DNA of 30,320 nucleotides from Promethearchaeota archaeon (GTDB lineage: Archaea > Asgardarchaeota > Lokiarchaeia > Sigynarchaeales > SOKP01). Positions 8,610-16,892 of the stretch are shown here, one piece after another (position 1 is the stretch's first letter; the number at the start of each line of letters is the position of its first letter). The stretch lies in the NCBI GenBank assembly GCA_004524515.1, contig SDNV01000018.1:1-30320 (forward strand), written 5' to 3'. The position numbers and the translations under genes were made by a program. Under the pieces are notes generated by a model. The model saw nothing but the letters and a program-made list of their open reading frames with translations, was not told the origin of the DNA and did not search any database.

Positions 8610-9677
8610 ATGGTTAGGACTATTTATTTATGTTCTTTAAGAGAACGTGTTGGCAAAAGTCTTTTAAGCATTGGTATTATGCAAAAGCTGAAAAAAGAAG
8701 GAAAAAAAGCTGCCTATTTTAAACCAATTGGAATTCCTAAAGGCGCCTATTCAAGCAAAGCTGATCCAGATGTTGGATTTATTCAAAATACAGTCTTTAA
8801 AACGGATCTTCCCTACAACATAATTTCTCCCGTGTCTATTCCCGACTGCTATTATGTCGATTTAATAGATGCTTCAAGAAAAGGAGAGAATCTTAAAAAA
8901 ATTAAAGATGCATATAACGAGTTAAACAAAGAAGACCTTGATTATATAATCATTGAAGGTGCACCAAGTATCAAAAAATATATTCGTGTAGGATTGGATG
9001 ATTTAAGTGTGGCTGATGCCATAGGACTTAATGAATTGGTATATATTCAGACTGAATCTTCAGATAAATGTATTGATGATTTATTTTTTACGAAAAAATA
9101 TTTCGAATACAGAAATATGAAATTTAAGGGGATAATATTTAATAATATTGATTATGATTATATCGCACGAATCAAGGAATTAAATGAAAATCATATAAAA
9201 AGATATGGTATACAAATATTAGGAATTGTGGAAAAAAGTATTGAATTATTATCTGCACGAGTTTCTGAAGTAATGTACGCAATTGGTGGTGAATTAATAA
9301 ACGATGCAACCTCCTCAAATTTGGATAATCGAGTGGAAACCTATATAATTGGAGCAATGAATACTCAAGCAGCCCAGAAATATTTTCGACAATCAAAAAA
9401 ATCGGCAGTCATAACAGGCGGAGATCGAACTGATTTAGCGCTGGCTGCTTTGCATGAGGACGTTTCATGTTTAATTTTGACAGGTTTTATTCACCCTGAT
9501 GTAAGTGTTATTACCGCCGCAAATGAAAAGAATATTCCGATAATTTTAAGCCCATCTGATACATATACCACCATGAGGAATATGATGAGATTAAAACCAG
9601 GTCTTCAAGAAGATGAGTTAAATTTAGTCCTGGATATTATGGAGAATAATATCAATTGGGAATTTCTTTTAAGTTAA
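8610..9677 (+). CDS. BioD-like / DRTGG domain protein (N-terminal part of phosphotransacetylase-type)
   Basis: 355 residues. The N-terminal half (about 1-205) is a dethiobiotin-synthetase-like P-loop domain: IYLCSLRERVGKSLLSIG carries the VGKS end of the loop though the usual first Gly is absent, followed by AAYFKPIG and DYIIIEGAPS. The C-terminal part (about 215-335) is a DRTGG domain: TGGDRTDLALAALHEDVSCLILTG and PIILSPSDTYTTM. This arrangement equals the regulatory N-terminal region of long phosphate acetyltransferases but without the catalytic domain. Stand-alone versions occur next to acyl-CoA synthetase genes in archaea, as here. A regulatory or nucleotide-sensing role in acetate/acetyl-CoA metabolism is inferred. 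ATG start with AAGGGATC just upstream. Last gene of the likely two-gene operon. Confidence 0.8.
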   Translation: MVRTIYLCSLRERVGKSLLSIGIMQKLKKEGKKAAYFKPIGIPKGAYSSKADPDVGFIQNTVFKTDLPYNIISPVSIPDCYYVDLIDASRKGENLKKIKDAYNELNKEDLDYIIIEGAPSIKKYIRVGLDDLSVADAIGLNELVYIQTESSDKCIDDLFFTKKYFEYRNMKFKGIIFNNIDYDYIARIKELNENHIKRYGIQILGIVEKSIELLSARVSEVMYAIGGELINDATSSNLDNRVETYIIGAMNTQAAQKYFRQSKKSAVITGGDRTDLALAALHEDVSCLILTGFIHPDVSVITAANEKNIPIILSPSDTYTTMRNMMRLKPGLQEDELNLVLDIMENNINWEFLLS

Positions 9678-9854
9678 ATTAATTTTCTTTAGTCTCTATT
9701 TTTACATATATAATTTAAATTTAGGTTAGAAACTTAATATTTTATAGTTCTTTAGATTTTTTTTAGTTAGAGTTATCACGTTATTATTTAAAGTTTATAT
9801 TTTTCAGTATTATTCAAATTTGTTAAAAATGCAAAAGAGTGAAAAATAGAAGAG

Positions 9855-9884
9855 ATTAAATCTTTCTCAATTAAATCTTTCTCA
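9855..9884. repeat. Perfect 15-bp tandem duplication
   Basis: ATTAAATCTTTCTCA occurs twice head to tail (9855-9869 and 9870-9884), in the intergenic space between two convergent genes. No further copies were seen, so it is a local duplication and not an array. Confidence 0.85.
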
Positions 9885-9909
9885 TAATTAGAGTTAAAAT
9901 TAAGGTAGG

Positions 9910-10659
9910 TTATTCTTTAATAAAGTTTGCTTTCAATTCTTTAAATTCTTCTATTAAACTATCTAATTTTGATTCCATTTTTTCAATTCGTTTTAATACA
10001 TCTCTTATAATTTCAGCCGTATTGAATGATTCCACTTCCTTTACTTGAGATTCGAAGGTGAATTCTTGTCTTTTAACAGGCTGAGATATCTGTTTTGTTT
10101 TTGTTGTTGCAGGTTTAACTTTTAATTCCTGTGGTGTGGTTAAGGTAATAGCGCTAACTTCGGATTTTTGAGCCTTCTCAGATATTTTTTTAGGTGTTGG
10201 TATGGTGATGGGTTTAGACTCTTGTTTAGGAGTAGGTTCAAGAACAATTTTAGGTTTTAGTTCTAATCCTTGGATTTCTGATTCGCCTAATTGAAAAGCT
10301 ACAATAATTTCATCAATAGGATTGAATTTTTTGTTTAACAACTCATCAAATTCTCGATTAGACTGATCTGTTTCAGCGTCCTTTCCTACTTTTCTTTGAT
10401 CTATTTCTTTAATGATCCTTGTTCTGCTCCCTATAATCGTATCTTTTGCCTTATACCCATATCCTTTGAGAGCTTCAGCTTGTCTGCTAGCTATTCTGCG
10501 ATCAACTAAACTTTGTTCAACACCATGCCAAAGCCAGACGGCAGGGGTGAATTCTTCCAATAGAATTATTGATCTGTCCGAGGTAAACACCTCTCTGCTC
10601 CATTTAATAGGTTCTACCTCTCCATCCTTTAAAACATTAAACATCAATGCGTATTTCAT
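9910..10659 (-). CDS. Gelsolin-like domain protein with Pro/Lys/Thr-rich linker and C-terminal coiled coil
   Basis: 249 residues. Residues about 22-85 read like a single gelsolin/villin repeat: EVFTSDRSIILLEEFTPAVWLWHGVEQSLVDRRIASRQAEAL, split here as FTSDRSIILLE (family tSdD.yiLd), then AVWLWHG (family .iyvWvGk), then VDRRIASRQAEAL (family e...a...A..l). The middle (about 130-210) is low complexity, rich in Pro, Lys, Thr and Gln. The end (about 215-248, IRDVLKRIEKMESKLDSLIEEF) is a coiled coil. Gelsolin-like proteins that act on actin filaments are known from Asgard archaea; a similar actin-linked role, possibly through oligomers made by the coiled coil, is inferred. ATG start with a GGAG Shine-Dalgarno 8-11 bases upstream. 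Isolated minus-strand gene with a long non-coding region behind it. The domain match is by eye and divergent. Confidence 0.7.
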   Translation of the reverse strand: MKYALMFNVLKDGEVEPIKWSREVFTSDRSIILLEEFTPAVWLWHGVEQSLVDRRIASRQAEALKGYGYKAKDTIIGSRTRIIKEIDQRKVGKDAETDQSNREFDELLNKKFNPIDEIIVAFQLGESEIQGLELKPKIVLEPTPKQESKPITIPTPKKISEKAQKSEVSAITLTTPQELKVKPATTKTKQISQPVKRQEFTFESQVKEVESFNTAEIIRDVLKRIEKMESKLDSLIEEFKELKANFIKE

Positions 10660-11104
10660 ATTTCTTCTCCACAGTTATTATTATCGTAATACAATTTTAA
10701 CTTTCTTAACGATAGATTAATATATCTAAAATTTTACATAAAATGTCTCCTTTCTTATTTATAAATTTATTTTATATTCTCTAAGATTAGCAGGGGTTAT
10801 TTAGAATTTTCTATCTCACAATACTAAATTCAAAATTTGTTAGATTTAATTAATGATTTTTTTTAAAATAATTAAGCTTCAAATTCTAATCTGAATATGT
10901 AAAAAAAATAGTAAATAAATAAAGCCGACCTTTGATTTTTCAAATCATTATTATTAAAATTGATTATTTTTTTTGCCAAATTAACGATTATTGAAAAATT
11001 CAATCCTTTGTAGTAACGAAAAAGGAAAGGAACTCTTAAAATAGATCATCTATTCTTATCATAAATATCAAATATTTTTAATTGGTTATCTGAAAAAATG
11101 CATT

Positions 11105-11116
11105 TTCATTAATGAA
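11105..11116. promoter_or_regulatory. 12-bp perfect palindrome TTCATTAATGAA
   Basis: A perfect palindrome about 75-86 bases before the TATA box of the gene at 11252, inside a stretch where CATTTTCATT (11101) and CATTTTTCATT (11121) repeat directly. It could be a dimeric repressor or activator site. AT-rich background makes chance likely enough to keep confidence low. Confidence 0.3.
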
Positions 11117-11136
11117 TATACATTTTTCATTACTCG

Positions 11137-11158
11137 ATAGTACTGAAAAGTGTACTAT
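11137..11158. promoter_or_regulatory. Inverted repeat, candidate operator
   Basis: ATAGTAC (11137-11143) and GTACTAT (11152-11158) are perfect 7-base inverted arms around an 8-base centre. The element lies 33 bases upstream of the TATA box at 11191, where archaeal transcription factors often bind. It may also form a hairpin if transcribed. Confidence 0.4.
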
Positions 11159-11190
11159 AATGTATCCTATCTGACAGAAAAATGACTAAA

Positions 11191-11200
11191 TTTATATATA
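11191..11200 (+). promoter_or_regulatory. TATA box of the 89-residue protein gene
   Basis: TTTATATATA preceded by an A-rich stretch (ACTAAA) as a possible BRE, 52 bases before the ATG at 11252. A start of transcription about 25 bases downstream would give a leader of roughly 25-30 bases. Confidence 0.6.
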
Positions 11201-11251
11201 AAAATTCCTTTTTTCTTCATAGGAAAATAAATTTTTCTAGGTTTCAAAAAA

Positions 11252-11521
11252 ATGAACGAAAAGCATATTGATGAAGCATTCGAAAACTATAATAATATTA
11301 GAGAGTGTATATCAGGATTGAAAGAAATATTAGATATCAATCTTCTTGAGAATAATATTTATCATAAGCTAGGGATGGATAATTTAAAAGCATTACACGA
11401 TAATATTATTGAGCTAATGAACTATACTTATTCTCCTCGTAAGGTAAGAATACGGATCCGCGAAATAGAATACGATGAAAAAGAAGCTAAGAAAATGTTT
11501 CCGTTTAAATTATTAACCTAA
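11252..11521 (+). CDS. Small helical protein of unknown function, paralogue A
   Basis: 89 residues, ATG start, with a well-formed TATA box and an inverted repeat upstream. Seen: an all-helical N-terminal two thirds (AFENYNNIRECISGLKEILDIN, then NNIYHKLGMDNLKALHDNIIELM) and a short basic/acidic tail. It is a paralogue of the gene at 11772-12068: shared pattern N(Y/F)xNI(R/K)E-(7)-L-EIL-IN-(4)-N(N/D)IY-KL--DN--ALH/Y-N---LM. A probable helical bundle, with no metal-binding or membrane motif. Function unknown; the elaborate promoter suggests regulated expression. Confidence 0.65.
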   Translation: MNEKHIDEAFENYNNIRECISGLKEILDINLLENNIYHKLGMDNLKALHDNIIELMNYTYSPRKVRIRIREIEYDEKEAKKMFPFKLLT

Positions 11522-11685
11522 TTAAACTTTTTCTTGAAAGTAAAAATTACGTTAACTTGATTATTTGCATAATCGAATTCTTCATTCTTTAATAAATAAA
11601 GAATTTTTAATGGGATTTATAGTTAAAATTAAATATTTTTGAACTATAGAGCTTTAAAAGATCTATTTATTTTTTTATTCAAGGG

Positions 11686-11694
11686 TTTTTTTTT
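11686..11694 (+). terminator. Oligo-T tract, possible archaeal terminator
   Basis: Nine consecutive T on the plus strand, preceded by a second T-rich run at 11666-11677. It lies between the two paralogous small genes. Archaeal RNA polymerase commonly stops at such tracts, so the two genes may be transcribed separately. Confidence 0.35.
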
Positions 11695-11771
11695 GTTTCA
11701 TTAGAACAAAATACAAATTTTTATTACAAATTTATAAATTTCCACTATTTTACCTATTTAGGTGGTTATGG

Positions 11772-12068
11772 ATGATTAGACCGAATACGAGTTTAGATGA
11801 GACGGATCAAGCAGTAAAAAACTTCGAAAACATCAAAGAATCCTTAAAGGGACTTTATGAGATTTTGAGCATCAATATCCCTCAAAATGATATCTATTTT
11901 AAATTAGCCTCAGATAATATTGTGGCACTCTATCATAATTTCTTAGATTTGATGTTAAACGAAAATGGATCAAAACAAATTAAGAAAAAATTAAGAAATT
12001 GTGAATTAGACGCCGATCTATCCATGGGAGATCTTATGGTGGATTTAAATAAAAGAATAAATTTCTAA
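11772..12068 (+). CDS. Small helical protein of unknown function, paralogue B
   Basis: 98 residues, ATG start with GGTGG as a likely ribosome-binding site 7-11 bases upstream. Homologous along about 50 residues to the gene at 11252 (VKNFENIKESLKGLYEILSIN and NDIYFKLASDNIVALYHNFLDLML), with a different C-terminal tail (DADLSMGDLMVDLNKR). The duplicated core and divergent tails suggest related partners with different targets, which is inference. Convergent with the glycosylase gene, 47 bases apart. No recognised family. Confidence 0.65.
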   Translation: MIRPNTSLDETDQAVKNFENIKESLKGLYEILSINIPQNDIYFKLASDNIVALYHNFLDLMLNENGSKQIKKKLRNCELDADLSMGDLMVDLNKRINF

Positions 12069-12115
12069 CTTTCCCCCTATTGAATCATCTTTATAATTAA
12101 TTCCATATCTTGGAA

Positions 12116-12742
12116 CTATTTCAATATTTTTCCGGTTTCTAAGTACCATAGATATAAGTCTAATTCAGCCATATTTAGATTTAATCTATTTGCCATCTGT
12201 TCTAGGATTTCTTCTATTTCTAAATATTTTTTTTTCGTCATAGTTTTTGGTTTTTCGATTACATGATATTTTGCTAGTACATCTACAATATGAAAATCTA
12301 TGATTGCATAATTTTTATAGCCAATATTTCGAAGGAAATGACTGGCTTCTTTATATCCTAAACCTTTTATGTGTTTTACGACCCAGTCCCTTAACTCTTC
12401 TTTTTCAATCGTAGAATTAAGCATTTGATGTAATTTATCTTTATATTCTCGTGCTTCTACTATGTAAATCGAACGAACATTCGGAAAGCGATATCCTAGA
12501 TCCTTGAATTTCTCAGTGAGGTGCTCCTGAGTGAGATGGAGAAATCCATCCGATATACCCTCATGAATCTCCATACATTTTTCGGCTCCGCAATTCGCAG
12601 TCATAATACAAAAACATAACTCCTTGAAGATATTATCGATGGATTCTCTTTGAATCTGCTCAAATTCATAGATGCGAGTATCAATTAAATATTTGATGTC
12701 ACCTTTCTTAAGTTCCTCAATTGAATCTAATAATTTCTTCAT
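12116..12742 (-). CDS. ogg: 8-oxoguanine DNA glycosylase / AP lyase, archaeal Ogg2 type
   Basis: Base-excision repair enzyme that removes 8-oxoguanine and nicks the strand by beta-elimination. 208 residues, the usual Ogg2 length. Seen: the HhH-GPD core IKGLGYKEASHFLRNIG (about 125-141) with catalytic Lys131, the loop YAIIDFHIVDVL with catalytic Asp149, and the conserved C-terminal LYLWYLETGKILK whose last Lys is a conserved substrate-contacting end in archaeal Ogg2 proteins. N-terminal helices contain FCIMTANCGAEKC, matching the family's conserved LLTANxxA region. No iron-sulfur cluster cysteines, as expected for this class. ATG start; not in an operon. Confidence 0.92.
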   Translation of the reverse strand: MKKLLDSIEELKKGDIKYLIDTRIYEFEQIQRESIDNIFKELCFCIMTANCGAEKCMEIHEGISDGFLHLTQEHLTEKFKDLGYRFPNVRSIYIVEAREYKDKLHQMLNSTIEKEELRDWVVKHIKGLGYKEASHFLRNIGYKNYAIIDFHIVDVLAKYHVIEKPKTMTKKKYLEIEEILEQMANRLNLNMAELDLYLWYLETGKILK

Positions 12743-12970
12743 GTGAGCATTCTAGTGATTAACCCTTTAAAATTCAGATTCTTTAAATTAATAAGTAAAT
12801 GATTAACAAAATAAAACCAACCAATATTTAGACTTTTAGAAATAATCATGAGATATATTAACTATTATACTTATCCTAAATCTTTTTTATTTTCAAATTG
12901 TTATTAGAAATAAATAAAACAAATTATATCTTTACATAAAACATAATTTATTAAAATTCTATAGTAAAGA

Positions 12971-13972
12971 ATGGCAAATAAAAAAAAGAAAGTTATTATT
13001 CTTGGTTCTCTTGCGTTTGATTATATCATGGGTTTTGATGAGAATTTCACTAATGCGGTTTCTATTGACCATGAAAAAGGCAGTTATCAGAGTACAGTCA
13101 CCACAAATAGTAGGATCCAATATTTTGGGGGAACTGCTGGAAATATTGGTTACAATATGGGACTATTAAATATTGGAAACGCCCATATATTCTGCTCAGT
13201 TGGAAAGGATTTCGAAACTCTAGGATATAAAAATCACGTAGGCCGATTTAAGAACGTAGAACTTAGTCTTGATATTCAACATGAATTATTTACAGCTGCA
13301 TGCTACATTGTTAATGATGTCAAAGCAAATCAAATGATTATCTTCCATGGAGGAGCACTTGATAAATGCCGAGATATTGACTTGAGAAAGAGAATTAAAA
13401 ATCCTGAAGATTATATCTATGCAATAAACTCTACTCAAAGTGTAGATGCTATGATAAATTTTCAAATGCAACTGTTTGAATTAAAAATTCCCATAATTTT
13501 TGATCCGGGTCAAGTAACTCCTCTGTTTGCTAAAGAATTGTTAGAGGATGCTATTAAAAAGACCGATATCTTGATTGGGAACAGTTTTGAAATACAACAG
13601 ATTGAAAGTAAATTGGAAATCACTGTAGAAGAATTAATAAAACGAGTAAGAGCAATAATCATCACCAATGGTGCTGAAGGATCACGACTCATCTATAAAG
13701 ATGAACATCGTGTTTACCAAATTGACATCCCTATTTGTAAACCTAAAGAAATTGTTGATACAACTGGAGCTGGTGATGGTTACAGAGCAGGAATTTTAAC
13801 GGGATTATCTTTAGATATGACCTTAATAGATTCCTGTCGGTTAGGGTCTGTTATTGGTTCTTTTGTGGTTGAAACTAGCGGACCACAGACTCAGTTTTAT
13901 CAAATAACAGATGTTAAAAAACGATTTTTCGAAAACTATGGATATCTTCCTCCAGAATTAGAAACCATTTAG
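12971..13972 (+). CDS. PfkB (ribokinase) family sugar/nucleoside kinase
   Basis: 333 residues. Transfers phosphate from ATP to a sugar or nucleoside hydroxyl. Seen: VIILGSLAFDYIMGF at the N-terminus, YFGGTAGNIGYNMGLL (the Gly-Gly substrate-binding motif, about 52-67), and the PfkB signature 2 DTTGAGDGYRAG at 263-274 with the catalytic base Asp269 and the anion hole GAGD. The sequence between (IIFHGGALD, PIIFDPGQVTPLF, DILIGNSFE) follows archaeal nucleoside/adenosine kinase-like members more than fructokinases, but the substrate cannot be fixed. ATG start. Gene stands alone between divergent ogg and a poorly coding stretch. Confidence 0.88.
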   Translation: MANKKKKVIILGSLAFDYIMGFDENFTNAVSIDHEKGSYQSTVTTNSRIQYFGGTAGNIGYNMGLLNIGNAHIFCSVGKDFETLGYKNHVGRFKNVELSLDIQHELFTAACYIVNDVKANQMIIFHGGALDKCRDIDLRKRIKNPEDYIYAINSTQSVDAMINFQMQLFELKIPIIFDPGQVTPLFAKELLEDAIKKTDILIGNSFEIQQIESKLEITVEELIKRVRAIIITNGAEGSRLIYKDEHRVYQIDIPICKPKEIVDTTGAGDGYRAGILTGLSLDMTLIDSCRLGSVIGSFVVETSGPQTQFYQITDVKKRFFENYGYLPPELETI

Positions 13973-14136
13973 ATACAAAAAGTTCTATTTTTTTACACAC
14001 AAATTTTTCACACAATTTTTTGTTTTTAGTTAAATAGTAATAGGAGAAACGTGAAAAATGGTTTTATTTTTAAGCTAGGACAAAATATTATAAATTAGGA
14101 GTTTTTAATAAATAAAATTACTAATTTCTTTCAGTC

Positions 14137-14295
14137 GTGGGATTAACGATTAGTAAACAAGATAATATTATAAATGAAGATTCAACGGAAATTTTTAAAG
14201 ATCCATATAATAACGGTATTGATATAAATCAATTATCGGAAAAAGAAAGAATTAAAATACTTTCCATATTGAAAGAAGAATTTAAAAAAATATAA
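14137..14295 (+). CDS. Possible small protein (52 residues)
   Basis: Short frame starting with GTG, in the 600-base gap between the kinase and pyrophosphatase genes. The stop in the same frame at 14122 leaves GTG as the only usual start. The product is acidic and helical at the end (QLSEKERIKILSILKEEFKK) with an NNGIDINQ turn, and amino-acid use resembles the neighbours. No clear ribosome-binding site, no known family. The remainder of the gap (13973-14136 and 14296-14569) shows nothing beyond AT-rich sequence with TATA-like stretches before the pyrophosphatase gene. Confidence 0.4.
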   Translation: MGLTISKQDNIINEDSTEIFKDPYNNGIDINQLSEKERIKILSILKEEFKKI

Positions 14296-14569
14296 TCAAC
14301 GTTACAGGTTAAGTTGAAAATTTGTTCTAATCTGATAAGTTCAAATTACTCCTTTTTTATAGAGAATTAAAAAAAATTGTAGTCCAAATAGTAAAATCTT
14401 TGATATAATCAACATTCAGAAAGAATTTAATAATAATCAAAAAGTTTATATTCGCTTTTATAGTGTAGTATAAAAAACTTTATAATTTCGATTATATTTT
14501 TTAGACTAAAATATTTCATGGAAAATTTTTCCCTAAAATCCTAATCTTTTTAAAAAATTTTGATGTAAG

Positions 14570-16834
14570 ATGCTTTTTGAATTACCAGTCATTTTGAAAC
14601 TTCGCGAAACGTTATCGAATTTTGAAGCAAATCCAGTTTTCTATTTTTGTTTGTTTGGGATAATTCCATTTTGTTTAATAACTTCCCTTATATGTTTAGT
14701 TCTAATTTTTAGAAAAATAAATTCATTAGAAGCAAAGACGAAACGAATGAGGGAAATAAATTCTTACATTAATAAAGGAGCAAGTGTTTATTTGAAGAAG
14801 CAGGCCAAAGTGCTTTTCATTGTGTTAGCAATTCTCTTTATTCCCGTTGGATTTACAGGTACAGAATACATAAAAAATCCATATTTAGGCTTTATTATTA
14901 CAGTTATCATATTTATTATAGGATCATTAAGCTCATTAATGGCGGGATATATTGGTATGAGGGCCGCGACAAAAACTAATATTTTAGTAGTGGAGGCCTC
15001 AATCGAAGATCCCAATAAAGGATTCAGGTTAGCCTATTATGGAGGAATGATCACGGGGATTCTAAATATTTCAATGTTTGTTTTTGGGCTTTGGTTGATC
15101 CTCATTCTCACAAATGCTAATATTTATTTGATGGTAAGTTTTGATTTTGGTGCCAGTGTTGCAGCACTTTTAGCTCAAGTTGGAGGTGGAATTTATACAA
15201 AATCTGCGGATATGGGAGCCGATTTAGTAGGAAAATATGAGATGAATATCAGAGAAGATGATCCTAGCAATCCCGCTATAATTGCCGATTTAGTAGTTGA
15301 TAATGTGGGAGACTGCGCTGGAAGGGGTGCCGATTTGTTTGAAAGTGCTTCTTCTGATGCCATTGGGGGGATGCTTCTTGGATTGACAATATTTATTTTA
15401 ATTGGAGATCCAATTTTTATAATTTCAGATTTAACCTTAATTTCTCTTGGAATGCTATCATTGTTTTTTACAACTCCTTTCTTAAAAATAGATTTCGAGA
15501 GACCTTCAAAAAGTATCTGGCGGGTCTTTATTGCCTCCACCTCATTTAATTTTATTATCTTATTTTTTGTAAATATTTTTTTATTTGGACCATTTGGAAT
15601 TTTCCTTTTTATTTCCTGTATGATTGGATTAATTGCGGTATTTCTTACAATTCTTCTTACAATTTATTACACAAGCATCGATTATTCACCAACCCGTAAA
15701 GTAGCAGAGGCTAGTAAAGACAGTCCCTCCATCAATATTATCGCAGGATTATCATCAGGTTTAGGTTCTACTTTTCTTCCAATTTTAATCTTTTCTATTT
15801 CTGTAATATTAGCATATTACTTTGGATATCTCTATGGATTATCTTTTTTATATACAACGAATAATGATATATTTGGAAATAAAATTGATCCAATCCTGTT
15901 TATTATTGCATTTGGAATTTGGGGCGTAAATATGGCTTCGGTTTCAAGTGATACTATTATTAGTACTATTCTCAGCTTTGATACTTTTGGTCCAATTATG
16001 GATAATGCTGCGGGCATAGTAGAAATGGGAGGTCCTGAAGATGGTACTCCAATTGGTTTGAGAGAAAACTTAGATCGCCTTGATGCTGTTGGAAATACCA
16101 CAAAAGCGGTTGCGAAAGGATTTGCCTTAATCTGTGGAGGATTGAGTAGTATAGTTATGTTCTTAACATTCTTGCTATCAACTTCAACCCTCGCAGGAGA
16201 GCTGCCTAGTATAATAGAACACGAACAACTTTCTAATATATTCAACTATCTTGATATATATCATCCATTAATAATATTAGGAATATTTATAGGAACAGTA
16301 TTACCCGTATTATTCACTTCAATGATCTTAAAAGCAGTTCAGAGAGGAGCTGAGAATATGGTTAAAGAAATTAGAAGACAATTTAATGAAATTCCAGGAT
16401 TAAAAGAGGGAAATGCAAAACCAGATTATGATAAATGCATAGATATTTCTGCTGATAATGCTCTTAAATCCATGATTAAACCTGTTTTGATTATTATAGG
16501 AATTGAGATTCTAATGGGGATATTATTTGGCCCAATGGTAATTGCAGGATTATTAATTGGTAATCTGATAGGGTGTCTTATTTTTGGATTATTTATGAGT
16601 ATAGGAGGTGCTAGCTACGATAATGCTAAAAAAGCAATTGAGGGAGGTCTTTATGGAGGTAAGGGAAGTTTTGCTCATAAATCAGCAATCATAGGAGATA
16701 CTGTTGGTGATCCCTTAAAAGATTCAGCGGGACCAAGTATGAATATTCTAATCACAACCGTTAATACTTTGGCTTTAACTTTCCTCCCTATTTTTATAAT
16801 GACGGGATTTTTATGGGTTTTAATTCCAATTTAA
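14570..16834 (+). CDS. hppA: Membrane-bound proton-translocating pyrophosphatase, K+-independent type
   Basis: Integral membrane pump coupling pyrophosphate hydrolysis to ion export. 754 residues with about 15-16 membrane segments. Signature sites: the ADMGADLVGKYE substrate loop (family DVGADLVGKVE), REDDPSNPAIIAD and DNVGDCAGRGADLFES with D244 and D248 binding metal-pyrophosphate, FGPIMDNAAGIVEM, ENLDRLDAVGNTTKAVAKGFA, and the C-terminal GKGSFAHKSAIIGDTVGDPLKDSAGPS. In GNTTK the residue after the second Thr is Lys512; in this family Lys there marks K+-independent H+ pumps, while Ala marks K+-dependent ones. Oddities: IADLVVDNVGD instead of the usual IADNVGDNVGD, and ASYDNAKK with an extra residue where most have AWDNAKK. 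ATG start; probably monocistronic. Confidence 0.93.
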   Translation: MLFELPVILKLRETLSNFEANPVFYFCLFGIIPFCLITSLICLVLIFRKINSLEAKTKRMREINSYINKGASVYLKKQAKVLFIVLAILFIPVGFTGTEYIKNPYLGFIITVIIFIIGSLSSLMAGYIGMRAATKTNILVVEASIEDPNKGFRLAYYGGMITGILNISMFVFGLWLILILTNANIYLMVSFDFGASVAALLAQVGGGIYTKSADMGADLVGKYEMNIREDDPSNPAIIADLVVDNVGDCAGRGADLFESASSDAIGGMLLGLTIFILIGDPIFIISDLTLISLGMLSLFFTTPFLKIDFERPSKSIWRVFIASTSFNFIILFFVNIFLFGPFGIFLFISCMIGLIAVFLTILLTIYYTSIDYSPTRKVAEASKDSPSINIIAGLSSGLGSTFLPILIFSISVILAYYFGYLYGLSFLYTTNNDIFGNKIDPILFIIAFGIWGVNMASVSSDTIISTILSFDTFGPIMDNAAGIVEMGGPEDGTPIGLRENLDRLDAVGNTTKAVAKGFALICGGLSSIVMFLTFLLSTSTLAGELPSIIEHEQLSNIFNYLDIYHPLIILGIFIGTVLPVLFTSMILKAVQRGAENMVKEIRRQFNEIPGLKEGNAKPDYDKCIDISADNALKSMIKPVLIIIGIEILMGILFGPMVIAGLLIGNLIGCLIFGLFMSIGGASYDNAKKAIEGGLYGGKGSFAHKSAIIGDTVGDPLKDSAGPSMNILITTVNTLALTFLPIFIMTGFLWVLIPI

Positions 16835-16851
16835 AATATTGGGTTCAGGTT

Positions 16852-16860
16852 AATATATAA
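16852..16860 (+). promoter_or_regulatory. TATA-like element before the CxxCxxCC protein gene
   Basis: AATATATAA lies 33-41 bases before the ATG at 16893, in the 58-base gap after the pyrophosphatase gene. It would allow a short-leader transcript independent of the pump gene. Confidence 0.4.
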
Positions 16861-16892
16861 TCTTAAAATATCCACTTTTTTTAACTTAATAT

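Larger units (their letters stand above)
10660..11190. other. Long non-coding AT-rich region
   Basis: About 530 bases between the divergent gelsolin-like gene and the small-protein gene at 11252. All six frames are broken by frequent stops, and I see no tRNA- or rRNA-like structure. It holds the promoter side of both genes. Visible structure: an inverted pair TATCGT (10682-10687)/ACGATA (10709-10714) just upstream of the gelsolin-like gene, a 12-bp palindrome at 11105-11116, and the inverted repeat listed separately. Confidence 0.6.

Noticed and set aside
9855..9884. Possible CRISPR-like repeat
   Set aside because: Only two head-to-tail 15-base units with no spacer; no Cas gene nearby.
15193..15540. 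Minus-strand frames inside the pyrophosphatase gene
   Set aside because: The plus-strand frame carries all signature motifs of the pump; the reverse frames have no recognisable features.
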